NCBI GenBank assembly: GCA_937976325.1
Contig: CALJSD010000094.1
Coordinates: 1-5,547, forward strand
DNA: 5,547 nucleotides
Reading direction: 5' to 3'
Origin: an uncultured Carnobacterium sp.
GTDB taxonomy: Bacteria > Bacillota > Bacilli > Lactobacillales > Aerococcaceae
Shown: piece after piece, positions 1-5,292 of the stretch
Position numbering within the stretch: the first letter of the stretch is position 1
Layout: every line of letters begins with the position of its first letter
Program-made: the position numbers and the translations under genes
Notes under the pieces: generated by a model
The model's database searches: none
Told to the model about the DNA's origin: nothing
Seen by the model: the letters and a program-made list of their open reading frames with translations, nothing else

Positions 1-55
1 AGTCTTGTGGATTAATAATAGCCTGTCGGTTGGGGTCAAATTCTTCTAAAATCAT
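1..55 (-). CDS. 5' end of a gene that leaves the window (unidentified; possibly nucleoside phosphorylase family)
   Basis: Reading leftward from an ATG at 55-53 gives 18 open codons, MILEEFDPNRQAIINPQD, before the window ends. The start is supported by AAAGAGGT about 7 nt upstream and by an extended -10 promoter at 91-99. A short leader of the type (M)ILEEFD...AIINP is, from memory, like the N-terminus of some Firmicute nucleoside phosphorylase-like proteins, but 18 residues are too few to assign a function. That a real gene begins here is well supported; the product name is only a guess. It lies in the same orientation as the lipoprotein gene at 245-1252 but is separated from it by a terminator and has its own promoter. 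Confidence 0.6.
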   Translation of the reverse strand, partial: MILEEFDPNRQAIINPQD

Positions 56-90
56 GCCGTATACCTCTTTCATTCAAATTATAATTCAAT

Positions 91-99
91 ATTATACCA
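91..99 (-). promoter_or_regulatory. Extended -10 promoter for the leftmost minus-strand gene
   Basis: On the minus strand TGG directly precedes a perfect TATAAT (96-91), an extended -10 (TGnTATAAT). No convincing -35 hexamer lies 16-18 bp upstream, where the sequence is only AT-rich, which is tolerable for an extended -10 promoter. The start codon at 55 would sit about 30 nt downstream of the predicted transcription start, leaving a short leader with the AGAGGT ribosome binding site. Confidence 0.6.
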
Positions 100-150
100 C
101 AATTAGATTCTAGATATATTTTTAATCCTCATAAAAATATAATTCTATTG

Positions 151-201
151 AAAAACACCCCAAAAGTTAGATTTTCTGTCTAACTTTTGGGGTGCACTTC
201 A
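151..201 (-). repeat. Solo IS end: exact 51-bp copy of the orfA-side terminus of the IS at 3714-5146
   Basis: Bases 151-201 are identical to 5096-5146, from the IS tip (TGAAGTGCACCCC on the minus strand) through the subterminal hairpin to its T-tract. The match stops at the outer tip apart from two chance A's. Beyond 151, where orfA would begin, similarity drops to patches, for example ATCCTCATA at 125-133 matching IS bases 5073-5081. No other terminal repeat or transposase piece is visible nearby. It contains a perfect 16-bp stem (156-171 with 179-194) followed on the minus strand by TTTTT, so it can also act as a second intrinsic terminator behind the lipoprotein gene. Confidence 0.75.
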
Positions 202-233
202 AAAAATGGCTTGGAGTGTGTACTCCAAGCCAT
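201..233 (-). terminator. Intrinsic terminator of the lipoprotein gene
   Basis: A perfect 12-bp stem (206-217 with 222-233, ATGGCTTGGAGT and its complement) with a GTGT loop is followed on the minus strand by a run of T's (205-201). It begins 11 nt past the stop codon of the lipoprotein gene, the usual place for its Rho-independent terminator. The T-run merges directly with the solo IS end at 201. Confidence 0.9.
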
Positions 234-244
234 CTCTATTTGAA

Positions 245-1252
245 TTATTTAACTTCTGTATAACCGATTGCTTCTAATTTTTGAGCTGCTGTTGAGAAGT
301 CATCGAATGATTTGTTTATGATTTTAGCGTCTTTTAGAACGATTTTGCCTTCGCTATCTGTGATTAAATCTGTTAATCCGATTGCGTAAACTTGTTTACC
401 AGCGTATTTGTATTCAACTTGGACAACCATGACTAAGTTTCCGTTACCAGTAACGAATTTGTCTGATAATGCGCTTGTTGAAACGTTTTTAGAAACGCCA
501 CGGTAGTAAGTTTTGTCGAATGTTACAGTTGCATCAGAGTAGCGTTTGTTGATTTCTTCTTTTACTTTCGCTAACACTTCATCTTTGTTTTTAACATCAT
601 CAAATTTGTCAGCAACTGTCTTCAAGCCTTTAACAGGAAGAGTGAAGCTTCCGTCGCCTTCTAATACATAACCTCTGTTTTCTAATGTGCTAGTGAAATC
701 ACCGTCTAACACGATTTTAGCATCTTTTCCATTTTCTAATTCGCCATCGTTTTCAACTTTGAAACGTAAGAATGACAATTTAGAATCTGTCACACGAACA
801 TCTGCATGACCAACTTTGTTATAGCCTTCCACTTCTAATGAAGTAATTTTCGCTAATTCTTCAGCCGTTAATTTTTTCGCTTCTTTTAAGCCGCTGACTT
901 TCACTTTTGTTTCTTTTGGAAGGTTAAAGTATTTTTCAGCATCTTTATCTGAAGCGAATGTGAAAGTAATTTCTTCGTCGTTTGATAAGCCATCTGTCTT
1001 ACTTGGAGTTACTTTTACTTTTGTTGCAGCAACACGAACTTCTGCTTCTGTTTTTGCATCTGCTTTAGGGTTTGCGACTAAGAACTCTTTTACTAACTCT
1101 TGAGTATCTACTTGATATACAAGTTCCCCTTTTGTATCTAACCCAGTAAAAGTTGTTTTGATAGATTCACCAGCATCTACTTTTTTCACGCCACAAGCAG
1201 CAAGTAACACAGTTGCTACTAAACAGAATAATGTTAACAGTCTTTTTTTCAT
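245..1252 (-). CDS. Secreted lipoprotein with two tandem Ig-like-style modules, function unknown
   Basis: A 335-residue protein. A short basic N-terminus (MKKR), a hydrophobic stretch and the lipobox LAAC give lipid attachment at Cys20, so the mature protein should be anchored outside the membrane. The start ATG has AGGAGG 5 nt upstream (1258-1263). Residues about 30-122 and about 138-211 look like two copies of one module: a 'G(Y/L)...G...V' opening, an acidic 'GLSNDEE' or 'ELENGKD' turn, and a closing 'VSGLK' or 'VKGLK' followed by KxxA or T. This pattern resembles repeat domains in uncharacterised Firmicute lipoproteins and zinc-ribbon surface proteins; I know no enzymatic role. Residues about 220-335 form a Lys/Asp-rich C-terminal domain without cysteines. 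The gene is divergent from the phosphodiesterase gene and ends at a strong terminator, so it is probably monocistronic. Confidence 0.9.
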   Translation of the reverse strand: MKKRLLTLFCLVATVLLAACGVKKVDAGESIKTTFTGLDTKGELVYQVDTQELVKEFLVANPKADAKTEAEVRVAATKVKVTPSKTDGLSNDEEITFTFASDKDAEKYFNLPKETKVKVSGLKEAKKLTAEELAKITSLEVEGYNKVGHADVRVTDSKLSFLRFKVENDGELENGKDAKIVLDGDFTSTLENRGYVLEGDGSFTLPVKGLKTVADKFDDVKNKDEVLAKVKEEINKRYSDATVTFDKTYYRGVSKNVSTSALSDKFVTGNGNLVMVVQVEYKYAGKQVYAIGLTDLITDSEGKIVLKDAKIINKSFDDFSTAAQKLEAIGYTEVK

Positions 1253-1296
1253 GATTTCCTCCTGAAAAGCTTTTCTATTATTTGATTACTTTCACC

Positions 1297-1325
1297 ATTA
1301 TAAGTTCTATTACAGTATTTTTCAA
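1297..1325 (-). promoter_or_regulatory. Promoter of the lipoprotein gene
   Basis: On the minus strand TTGAAA (1325-1320) and a perfect TATAAT (1302-1297) are separated by exactly 17 bp, a near-consensus housekeeping sigma promoter. Transcription would start about 35-40 nt upstream of the lipoprotein ATG. The -35 box lies in the loop and arm of the dyad at 1312-1331, so a protein bound there would block it. Confidence 0.8.
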
Positions 1326-1331
1326 TACTGT
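1312..1331. promoter_or_regulatory. Perfect dyad over the -35 box, putative operator
   Basis: ACAGTATTTTTCAATACTGT is a perfect 8-bp inverted repeat around a 4-bp centre. It sits in the divergent intergenic region, overlaps the lipoprotein -35 box and lies just upstream of the possible plus-strand promoter for the phosphodiesterase gene. There is no T-run placement that would make it a terminator for a known gene. A dimeric repressor site for one or both genes is an inference; the regulator is not in the window. Confidence 0.45.
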
Positions 1332-1342
1332 TTTGGAGTAAC

Positions 1343-1371
1343 TTGCTCTTCTTTTTCGTTCGTGCTAAGGT
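1343..1371 (+). promoter_or_regulatory. Candidate promoter of the phosphodiesterase gene
   Basis: TTGCTC (1343-1348) and TAAGGT (1366-1371) are 17 bp apart, and TGC directly precedes the -10, giving an extended -10 motif. The hexamers are each weak, so this is tentative. Transcription would start around 1378, leaving a leader of under 30 nt that contains the GGAGG ribosome binding site. Confidence 0.4.
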
Positions 1372-1405
1372 AAATCTAACGAACTTTTTACACATCGGAG
1401 GCTTT

Positions 1406-3190
1406 ATGAATCAAAAAATCCCCGTATGGAAAACCATCCGCTTTACATTAGGCAATTTAATGCAAAATAGCTGGATGTATTTACGCAATTCCATTTTCTT
1501 ACAATTTTTTATTTCCGTGTTTGGATTCGGACTACTCACGCTGATTTTTAGAGGCATGCTCTTTATCACAGGACAGTCCAATTTGAACTTCGCCAATTTC
1601 AAGACAGTCCTGCTGAGTCCGGGATCCATCCCGCTACTGATTCTCTATTTATTGGCGTTCGCGTTTCTTATCTTCATGGAGTTCTCGATTCTCATCTTCA
1701 TGATTTACGGAACAATTCGCGGCATTCATTTTTCATGGCGTAGTAGTATTAAAAACGCGTTTAGTGAACTCAAGCAATTACTAAACGGCCACTTTATTAC
1801 GTTCTGGCTGTACTTTTTAACGCTCTTGCCCATCATCAATATCGGTGAGCTGACGTTTATTTCTAAAAAGATTACCATTCCAGAATTTATCACGGGTGAA
1901 ATCACTAAGACGAGTGCCGGTACTCTCTTCTACTTAGGACTGGTCGTTGTGCTGCTCTACTTTCACGCACGAAGCTCGCTTGCGATTCCGCTTCAGATTC
2001 TAACCGACCAGCCATTTACAAAAAATATCATCACAAGTTGGAAGCTGACGAAGAAAAACGTTTGGCGCCTGCTCCTGATTTCGGCAGTCGTCGAAGGGGT
2101 GCTAGCCATTCTTGTTATTTTCATCTCGATTGGTAGTGTCGCCCTCGTTGAATTCCTAGACCCAAATGGCTCAAATACGCTTCTTTTAAGTAGTGTCCTC
2201 GCCGTCGCAAAACTGCTTCAAGGATTCATCATCCTGTATACGAAGATTGCCACTTTTATTTTCATGACGAAAATCATTCACGATAATAAGTTGGCGTCCC
2301 TTGAGGTGTATCATCACCACGAAGAAATTAAGCATAAGCGTACCATCGTCACAACCGCCGCCCTCATCTTTGTAATAGGAAGCGGGGTTCTCACAACACT
2401 CACCACATACAGAACTGAGTCGGCCAATGACCCTATCATCATCGGGCACCGTGGCTATGTTGACGAGGCTGTTGAGAATTCAATTGAAGGCATCAAAGCA
2501 GCCAAAGAAGCTGGCGCCAATATGGTGGAGATGGATATTCTTCTCACGAAAGACAATCAATTTGTCGTCATGCACGACTACAACTTGAAACGATTAGCCG
2601 GCCTGAATAAACGCGTGCAAGACATGACCCTAGACGAGGTTCGTGGTCTTCCGATTGAACAAGACGGATTCAAGAGCCACATTCCTACTTTTGAAGAGTT
2701 TTTCAGAGCAGCCAAAGAAATCGGCATGCCGCTTGTCATCGAGCTCAAGCCACATGGCGGTGAACCTGCAAACTACGTGGATCTTTTCATCGCAAAATAC
2801 AAAGAGCTCGCCATCGATAATTCAAACAAGGTCATGTCCCTTGATTTGAAAGTTATGGAAGAACTCGAGGCAAAAGCACCGGAAATCACGACTGGTTTTG
2901 TGATTCCAATCCAGTTTGGTGGATTCGGGGACGCGAAGGTGGATTTCTATGTGGTAGAAGACTTTTCTTATCAGGAACTGGCAGTACTGCATGCGCAGGA
3001 GACAGGACATGAGGTGTTTGTCTGGACCATTAATACGGATGAAGCCCTCCAGAAATACGTAGACAGCCCTGTAAACGGGATCATCACAGACAAAGTCGCG
3101 CTCGCCAAAGCCATTCAGGAGGAGCACAAAACCAACAACAGTTTAATGGACCGCTTCTTACGCACGTTGAATGTAAGCATTACTAAATAA
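1406..3190 (+). CDS. Membrane-anchored glycerophosphodiester phosphodiesterase (GDPD family)
   Basis: A 594-residue protein. The ATG at 1406 is chosen over an upstream TTG at 1343 because GGAGG (1397-1401) lies 4 nt before it and the upstream TTG lacks a ribosome binding site. Residues 1-335 carry about seven membrane segments (roughly 28-52, 76-103, 130-150, 175-192, 222-250, 257-285, 312-330), matching the membrane domain fused to GDPDs in many Firmicutes. The C-terminal GDPD domain (about 345-575) has the complete family signature: HRG (His348), EN (357-358), ExD (Glu375, Asp377), HD (His390) and IELKP (Glu446). These supply the general acid/base histidines and metal ligands. The family cleaves glycerophosphodiesters to glycerol-3-phosphate and an alcohol. 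An odd number of membrane segments with an internal N-terminus would place the catalytic domain outside, where phospholipid or lipoteichoic acid breakdown products are likely substrates; this is inference. Its stop codon overlaps the inverted structured repeat that follows. Confidence 0.93.
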   Translation: MNQKIPVWKTIRFTLGNLMQNSWMYLRNSIFLQFFISVFGFGLLTLIFRGMLFITGQSNLNFANFKTVLLSPGSIPLLILYLLAFAFLIFMEFSILIFMIYGTIRGIHFSWRSSIKNAFSELKQLLNGHFITFWLYFLTLLPIINIGELTFISKKITIPEFITGEITKTSAGTLFYLGLVVVLLYFHARSSLAIPLQILTDQPFTKNIITSWKLTKKNVWRLLLISAVVEGVLAILVIFISIGSVALVEFLDPNGSNTLLLSSVLAVAKLLQGFIILYTKIATFIFMTKIIHDNKLASLEVYHHHEEIKHKRTIVTTAALIFVIGSGVLTTLTTYRTESANDPIIIGHRGYVDEAVENSIEGIKAAKEAGANMVEMDILLTKDNQFVVMHDYNLKRLAGLNKRVQDMTLDEVRGLPIEQDGFKSHIPTFEEFFRAAKEIGMPLVIELKPHGGEPANYVDLFIAKYKELAIDNSNKVMSLDLKVMEELEAKAPEITTGFVIPIQFGGFGDAKVDFYVVEDFSYQELAVLHAQETGHEVFVWTINTDEALQKYVDSPVNGIITDKVALAKAIQEEHKTNNSLMDRFLRTLNVSITK

Positions 3191-3233
3191 AATAAAAACA
3201 CTACTAGCTCCTTCGGAGGCCTACATAGTAGTG
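3189..3233 (-). terminator. Intrinsic terminator at the 3' end of repeat A copy 1, facing the phosphodiesterase gene
   Basis: On the minus strand CACTACTA (3233-3226) pairs with TAGTAGTG (3206-3199), with CTCC/GGAG (3208-3218) stacked in the loop, and TTTTTATTTT follows directly. Transcription coming from the repeat island would stop here rather than run antisense through the phosphodiesterase gene. The same arm also pairs with 3342-3353 in the large fold, so the two pairings exclude each other. On the plus strand this small hairpin has no T-run. Confidence 0.65.
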
Positions 3234-3385
3234 AGAACAGCTGCACCGGATTGAGCCGAAGTCTCAATTCCTACCGAATTTCAAACGGACTCTAGAAAAT
3301 GAATTTCCAGAGTCCGTAATTCTCTTCGGTTGCACTCGCTATTCTCACTACTATAGTCTCCGAGGAGCTTTCGTGTTTTTATTTT
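3189..3385 (-). repeat. Structured repeat A, copy 1 (inverted); can terminate transcription
   Basis: This 197-bp element folds on itself almost end to end. The outermost stem is 13 perfect bp (3189-3201 with 3373-3385). A second stem pairs TAGTAGTGAGAA (3226-3237) with 3342-3353. Inside lie stem P2 (ACCGAA/TTCGGT, 3325-3330 with 3273-3278), hairpin P3 (3285-3317: 9 bp, one mismatch, 4 bp, 5-nt loop) and hairpin P4 (ATTGAG/CTCAAT, 3250-3268). Bases 3243-3285 match 5213-5255 in reverse orientation with 4 differences in 43. The strand is assigned by comparison with copy 2. It starts within the phosphodiesterase stop codon, and T-rich arms at both ends allow bidirectional termination. I do not recognise the family. 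Confidence 0.8.
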
Positions 3386-3516
3386 GGCGCATTCAAACGG
3401 CGTAAAACCTGTACATGAAACATTGTTGAGTGGGTTCTGAATGGATTGGTGAGCGCGGTCTGTGTGAAGCGTATTTCTGGAGGCGGGGAAAGGGAAAGGA
3501 TGCAGAGAGTGCTGGG
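3386..3516. other. Noncoding spacer, no recognised feature
   Basis: No credible coding region occurs on either strand: the open frames have no ribosome binding site and low-complexity, cysteine- and histidine-rich translations that look accidental. The stretch has higher GC than the IS and a purine-rich patch (3481-3500). Its GGAAAG could pair with CTTTCC in the following motif B. I see no match to the other repeat modules. Confidence 0.5.
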
Positions 3517-3576
3517 CACACACTCCCTCGTGTGACTTTCCTGGTGGACAAACTTTGAAGCACTTGCCCACTATGG
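3517..3576 (+). repeat. Repeat module B, copy 1
   Basis: This 60-bp segment aligns without gaps to 5293-5352 at roughly 78-80% identity. The identical core GGACAAACTTTGAAG (3546-3560) is followed by TGCCCA and a terminal TGG. Similarity continues weakly beyond it (CCAATAAAA at 3601 versus CCAAGGGAT at 5373, with GCGCAC versus GCGTAC shortly after). Short local stems such as CACAC/GTGTG (3517-3521 with 3530-3534) are possible. It contains no open reading frame of note. It sits upstream of repeat A copy 2, as copy 2 of module B sits upstream of repeat A copy 3. Confidence 0.65.
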
Positions 3577-3649
3577 TTTCACAAAAATAAAGGATTTGTT
3601 CCAATAAAAAGATGCGCACGAGTAGAATTAAATAAGCGGGGGACTTCCC

Positions 3650-3713
3650 AGACTCTATAGTAAAAGCTATAAGGATTTGCAGCCGAAAGGGCGAAATTAT
3701 CATATATGATAAT
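3650..3713 (+). repeat. Repeat A, copy 2, 5' part (separated from its 3' part by the IS)
   Basis: It holds the left arm of the outer stem: AGAC (3650-3653), then TATAGTAAAAGCTATAAGG (3656-3674), complementary to 5256-5274 at 18 of 19 positions counting one G-T pair. TTTGCAGCCGAAAGG follows, aligning with GTGCAACCGAAGAG of copy 1; GCCGAA (3682-3687) is the left arm of P2. The perfect 18-bp palindrome at 3696-3713 (ATTATCATATATGATAAT) has no counterpart in copy 1. The last three bases, AAT, are the IS target duplication. Confidence 0.75.
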
Positions 3714-3737
3714 TGTACTGACCCCAAAAAGTTAGAC
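3714..3737 (-). repeat. Right terminal inverted repeat of the IS (orfB side)
   Basis: Read inward this is TGTACTGACCCC, then AAAAAGTTAGAC. Its inner 11 bases are identical to the other end. It lies 7 bp past the orfB stop codon. Confidence 0.88.
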
Positions 3738-3744
3738 AATTAAT

Positions 3745-4578
3745 TTAAGCAAAGGATTTAATTCTGTATTGCACAGGACTAAGTCCTTTTAATTTTACTT
3801 TGATTCGTTTGTTGTTGTAATAATCAATATAGTCGACGATTGCCCTCTCAAGTTCCTTTATAGACTTAAATGTCTGCTCATAGCCATAAAACATCTCTGA
3901 TTTAAGAATGCCAAAGAACGATTCCATCATGCCATTGTCAGTACTATTACCCTTGCGGGACATAGATGGCTGAATTCCCTTATCTTCTAAAAAACTATGA
4001 TAAAACTCATGCTGATATTGCCATCCCTGATCACTGTGGAGAATAGTACTCTCGTATTGTTCTTCTCTAAAAGCTTGTTTTAACATATCTTTTAATTGGT
4101 CTAAATTTGGTGAAGACGAAAGGGAATAAGCTATAATTTCGCTGTTATAACCATCTAAAATTGGTGATAAATATAGTTTTTGGTTACTTGTTGGGATAGA
4201 AAATTCCGTAATGTCTGTATAGCACTTTTCCATCGGTTTTGAAGCTTCAAATTGGCGTTGAATAATGTTTCCAACTCTCTTTCCAACGGTTCCATGATAA
4301 GAAGAGTACTTACGTTTTCTGCGAATACGAGCCCTTAGACCTAACATTTTCATCAGGCGTTGTACCTTTTTATGGTTTACGATGAAACCACGGTTTCTAA
4401 GTTCAAGAGTAATACGACGATAGCCATAATTTCCTTTATGCTCGTTATAAATAGTTTCTATTTCGTTTTTTACGGCCTGATTCTTATCTTCTAGGTTTAG
4501 CTGCTTTAAGTGATAGTAGTAAGTTGAACGAGCAAGTTTAATAATCTTTAGAAGAATATCTAAAGGAAACTCTGGCAC
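3745..4578 (-). CDS. IS3-family transposase OrfB, DDE catalytic subunit
   Basis: A 277-residue reading from a GTG at 4578; no ribosome binding site supports independent initiation there. The frame is open upstream to the slippery site at 4644-4650, so the working product is probably the OrfAB fusion made by -1 frameshifting. An N-terminal HTH_21-like region (about 10-80, with NYGYRRI) precedes the integrase core. The catalytic residues are Asp122 (TDITEF), Asp183 (HSDQGWQY) and Glu219 (NGMMESFF), with the expected 35 residues between the second Asp and Glu, and the conserved Lys226 seven residues later. The C-terminus YYNNKRIKVKLKGLSPVQYR is typical. Length and motifs are complete; no stop or frameshift damage is seen. 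As OrfAB it would cut and join the IS ends. Confidence 0.93.
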   Translation of the reverse strand: MPEFPLDILLKIIKLARSTYYYHLKQLNLEDKNQAVKNEIETIYNEHKGNYGYRRITLELRNRGFIVNHKKVQRLMKMLGLRARIRRKRKYSSYHGTVGKRVGNIIQRQFEASKPMEKCYTDITEFSIPTSNQKLYLSPILDGYNSEIIAYSLSSSPNLDQLKDMLKQAFREEQYESTILHSDQGWQYQHEFYHSFLEDKGIQPSMSRKGNSTDNGMMESFFGILKSEMFYGYEQTFKSIKELERAIVDYIDYYNNKRIKVKLKGLSPVQYRIKSFA

Positions 4579-5093
4579 TAACTCTCTGACAATCTGTGTC
4601 TTTCTTCTTTCTCTTTTTCCTCCTTCAAGCGGAGTTCTCTCAACTTTTTTAGAATGGCATTCTCCGCTCTTAAATACTCATTTTCAGCCTGAAGGCGTTC
4701 TAGTTCTGTCATCTCTTCTGGTTTTTTCTTTGGCTTACGGCCCATCTTAAGTAGTCTCCCTCTTGTTTTCTCAACAATAGTATACTTATTTTTCTTGTAT
4801 TGTGCGAGCCAGTTATAAAGCATCGCAGGACCTGGAAGACCGTATTCAAGAGAAACTTTTTCTATACTCAAACCTTCATGTAAGACTTTATCAATCATTT
4901 CTTGTTTTATTTCTGGAGGATAATAAATTTTCTTCCCTCTTTTTACTATCTCTAAACCATAACGATCAATCAATTTAATCATATAGACAAGATTTCTCGC
5001 ATTTATACCGAACGTATCTGCAAGTCGTGCGTAGCTAACTCCTTGTTTTCTGAGTTCATAAATTTGAACTTTATCCTCATAAGTTAATTTCAT
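4578..5093 (-). CDS. IS3-family transposase OrfA, DNA-binding subunit
   Basis: A 171-residue protein starting at ATG 5093. An in-frame TTG at 5108 would add five residues but lies inside the terminal hairpin. Two helix-turn-helix regions follow each other (about 8-45, ELRKQGVSYARLADTFGI; about 60-95, HEGLSIEKVSLEYGLP). A leucine-zipper heptad pattern (LERLQAENEYLRAENAILKKL region, about 128-150) is usual for multimerisation in IS150-type OrfA. The length is close to IS150 OrfA. Its TAG stop overlaps the orfB GTG by one base (TAGTG), putting orfB in the -1 frame. The only ribosome binding candidate is GGGGTG in the 3' arm of the hairpin, 7 nt upstream, which could restrict expression. OrfA normally binds the IS ends and moderates transposition. 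Confidence 0.92.
   Translation of the reverse strand: MKLTYEDKVQIYELRKQGVSYARLADTFGINARNLVYMIKLIDRYGLEIVKRGKKIYYPPEIKQEMIDKVLHEGLSIEKVSLEYGLPGPAMLYNWLAQYKKNKYTIVEKTRGRLLKMGRKPKKKPEEMTELERLQAENEYLRAENAILKKLRELRLKEEKEKEERHRLSES
4644..4665 (-). promoter_or_regulatory. Programmed -1 frameshift signal for OrfAB
   Basis: The heptamer A AAA AAG (4650-4644) is in the correct zero-frame phase (CTA AAA AAG). A Shine-Dalgarno-like GGAG (4665-4662) lies 11 nt upstream, a distance known to stimulate -1 slippage. After slippage the frame stays open through to orfB. A short stem, CTCC/GGAG with a 7-nt loop, follows about 10 nt downstream. Heptamer and layout match those of other IS3-family elements. Confidence 0.85.
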
Positions 5094-5139
5094 AAAAAAA
5101 CACCCCAAAAGTTAGATTTTCTGTCTAACTTTTGGGGTG
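5094..5139 (-). terminator. Subterminal hairpin with T-tract in front of orfA
   Basis: In the orfA direction a perfect 16-bp stem (5139-5124 with 5116-5101) with a 7-nt loop is followed by seven T's (5100-5094) and then immediately by the orfA ATG. It has the form of an intrinsic terminator against transcription entering from outside. Its 3' arm also contains GGGGTG, the only plausible orfA ribosome binding site, so the fold would hide it. An identical hairpin lies at 156-194. Confidence 0.75.
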
Positions 5140-5146
5140 CACTTCA
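5123..5146 (-). repeat. Left terminal inverted repeat of the IS (orfA side)
   Basis: Read inward this is TGAAGTGCACCCC, then AAAAGTTAGAC, matching 19 of 24 bases of the opposite end. It overlaps the first arm of the subterminal hairpin. Confidence 0.88.
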
Positions 5147-5283
5147 AATTATCTTTTATGATAATTTTGCAATGAATTAGAGGGGCACTGCGGTTTATCC
5201 GCAATGCCCCTCTTTGAAGTTCGGCAGGAGTTGAGACTTCGGCTCAACCCGGTGCCCTTATAGCCTTTACTATGAAGATGTCT
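5147..5283 (+). repeat. Repeat A, copy 2, 3' part
   Basis: After the AAT duplication and an imperfect palindrome (ATTATC...GATAAT, 5148-5165) comes GAATTA. Hairpin P3 follows (5179-5213: 9 bp, C/A mismatch, 5 bp, 5-nt loop). Then come TTTGAAG, the right arm of P2 (TTCGGC, 5220-5225), hairpin P4 (GTTGAG/CTCAAC, 5230-5248) and CCGGTGC. The right arm of the outer stem (5256-5274) and GTCT (5280-5283) pair with 3650-3674 across the IS. P3 shares almost no sequence with P3 of copy 1 yet has the same shape. No coding region is present. Confidence 0.78.
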
Positions 5284-5292
5284 AGGACACTG

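Larger units (their letters stand above)
3714..5146 (-). mobile_element. Intact IS3-family insertion sequence, IS150 group
   Basis: The 1433-bp element is bounded by 24-bp imperfect inverted repeats (3714-3737 and 5123-5146; 19 of 24 match, starting TGTACTG and TGAAGTG). It is flanked by a 3-bp direct repeat AAT (3711-3713 and 5147-5149). The TGTACTG tip is like that of IS150. Inside are orfA and orfB in overlapping frames, an A6G slippery site and a full DDE triad, so it looks functional. Its insertion split repeat A copy 2. The intact target duplication, and the still complementary arms on either side, suggest a recent event. A solo copy of its orfA-side end lies at 151-201. Confidence 0.92.

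Noticed and set aside
1343..1405. Upstream TTG start adding 21 residues to the phosphodiesterase
   Set aside because: There is no ribosome binding site, the region holds the candidate promoter, and ATG 1406 has GGAGG at the right distance and a typical N-terminus.
2186..3127. Several shorter open frames inside the phosphodiesterase gene on both strands
   Set aside because: They are shadows of a long gene with complete catalytic motifs.
3391..3402. CCGTTTGAA on the minus strand, like the P3-P2 join of repeat A copy 1
   Set aside because: No paired hairpin or P2 arm lies beside it, so it is only a 9-base match.
3281..3739. 152-codon minus-strand open frame across the repeat island and IS end
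   Set aside because: It runs through three hairpins and into the IS terminus, has no ribosome binding site, and its translation resembles no protein type; the covarying stems explain the sequence better.
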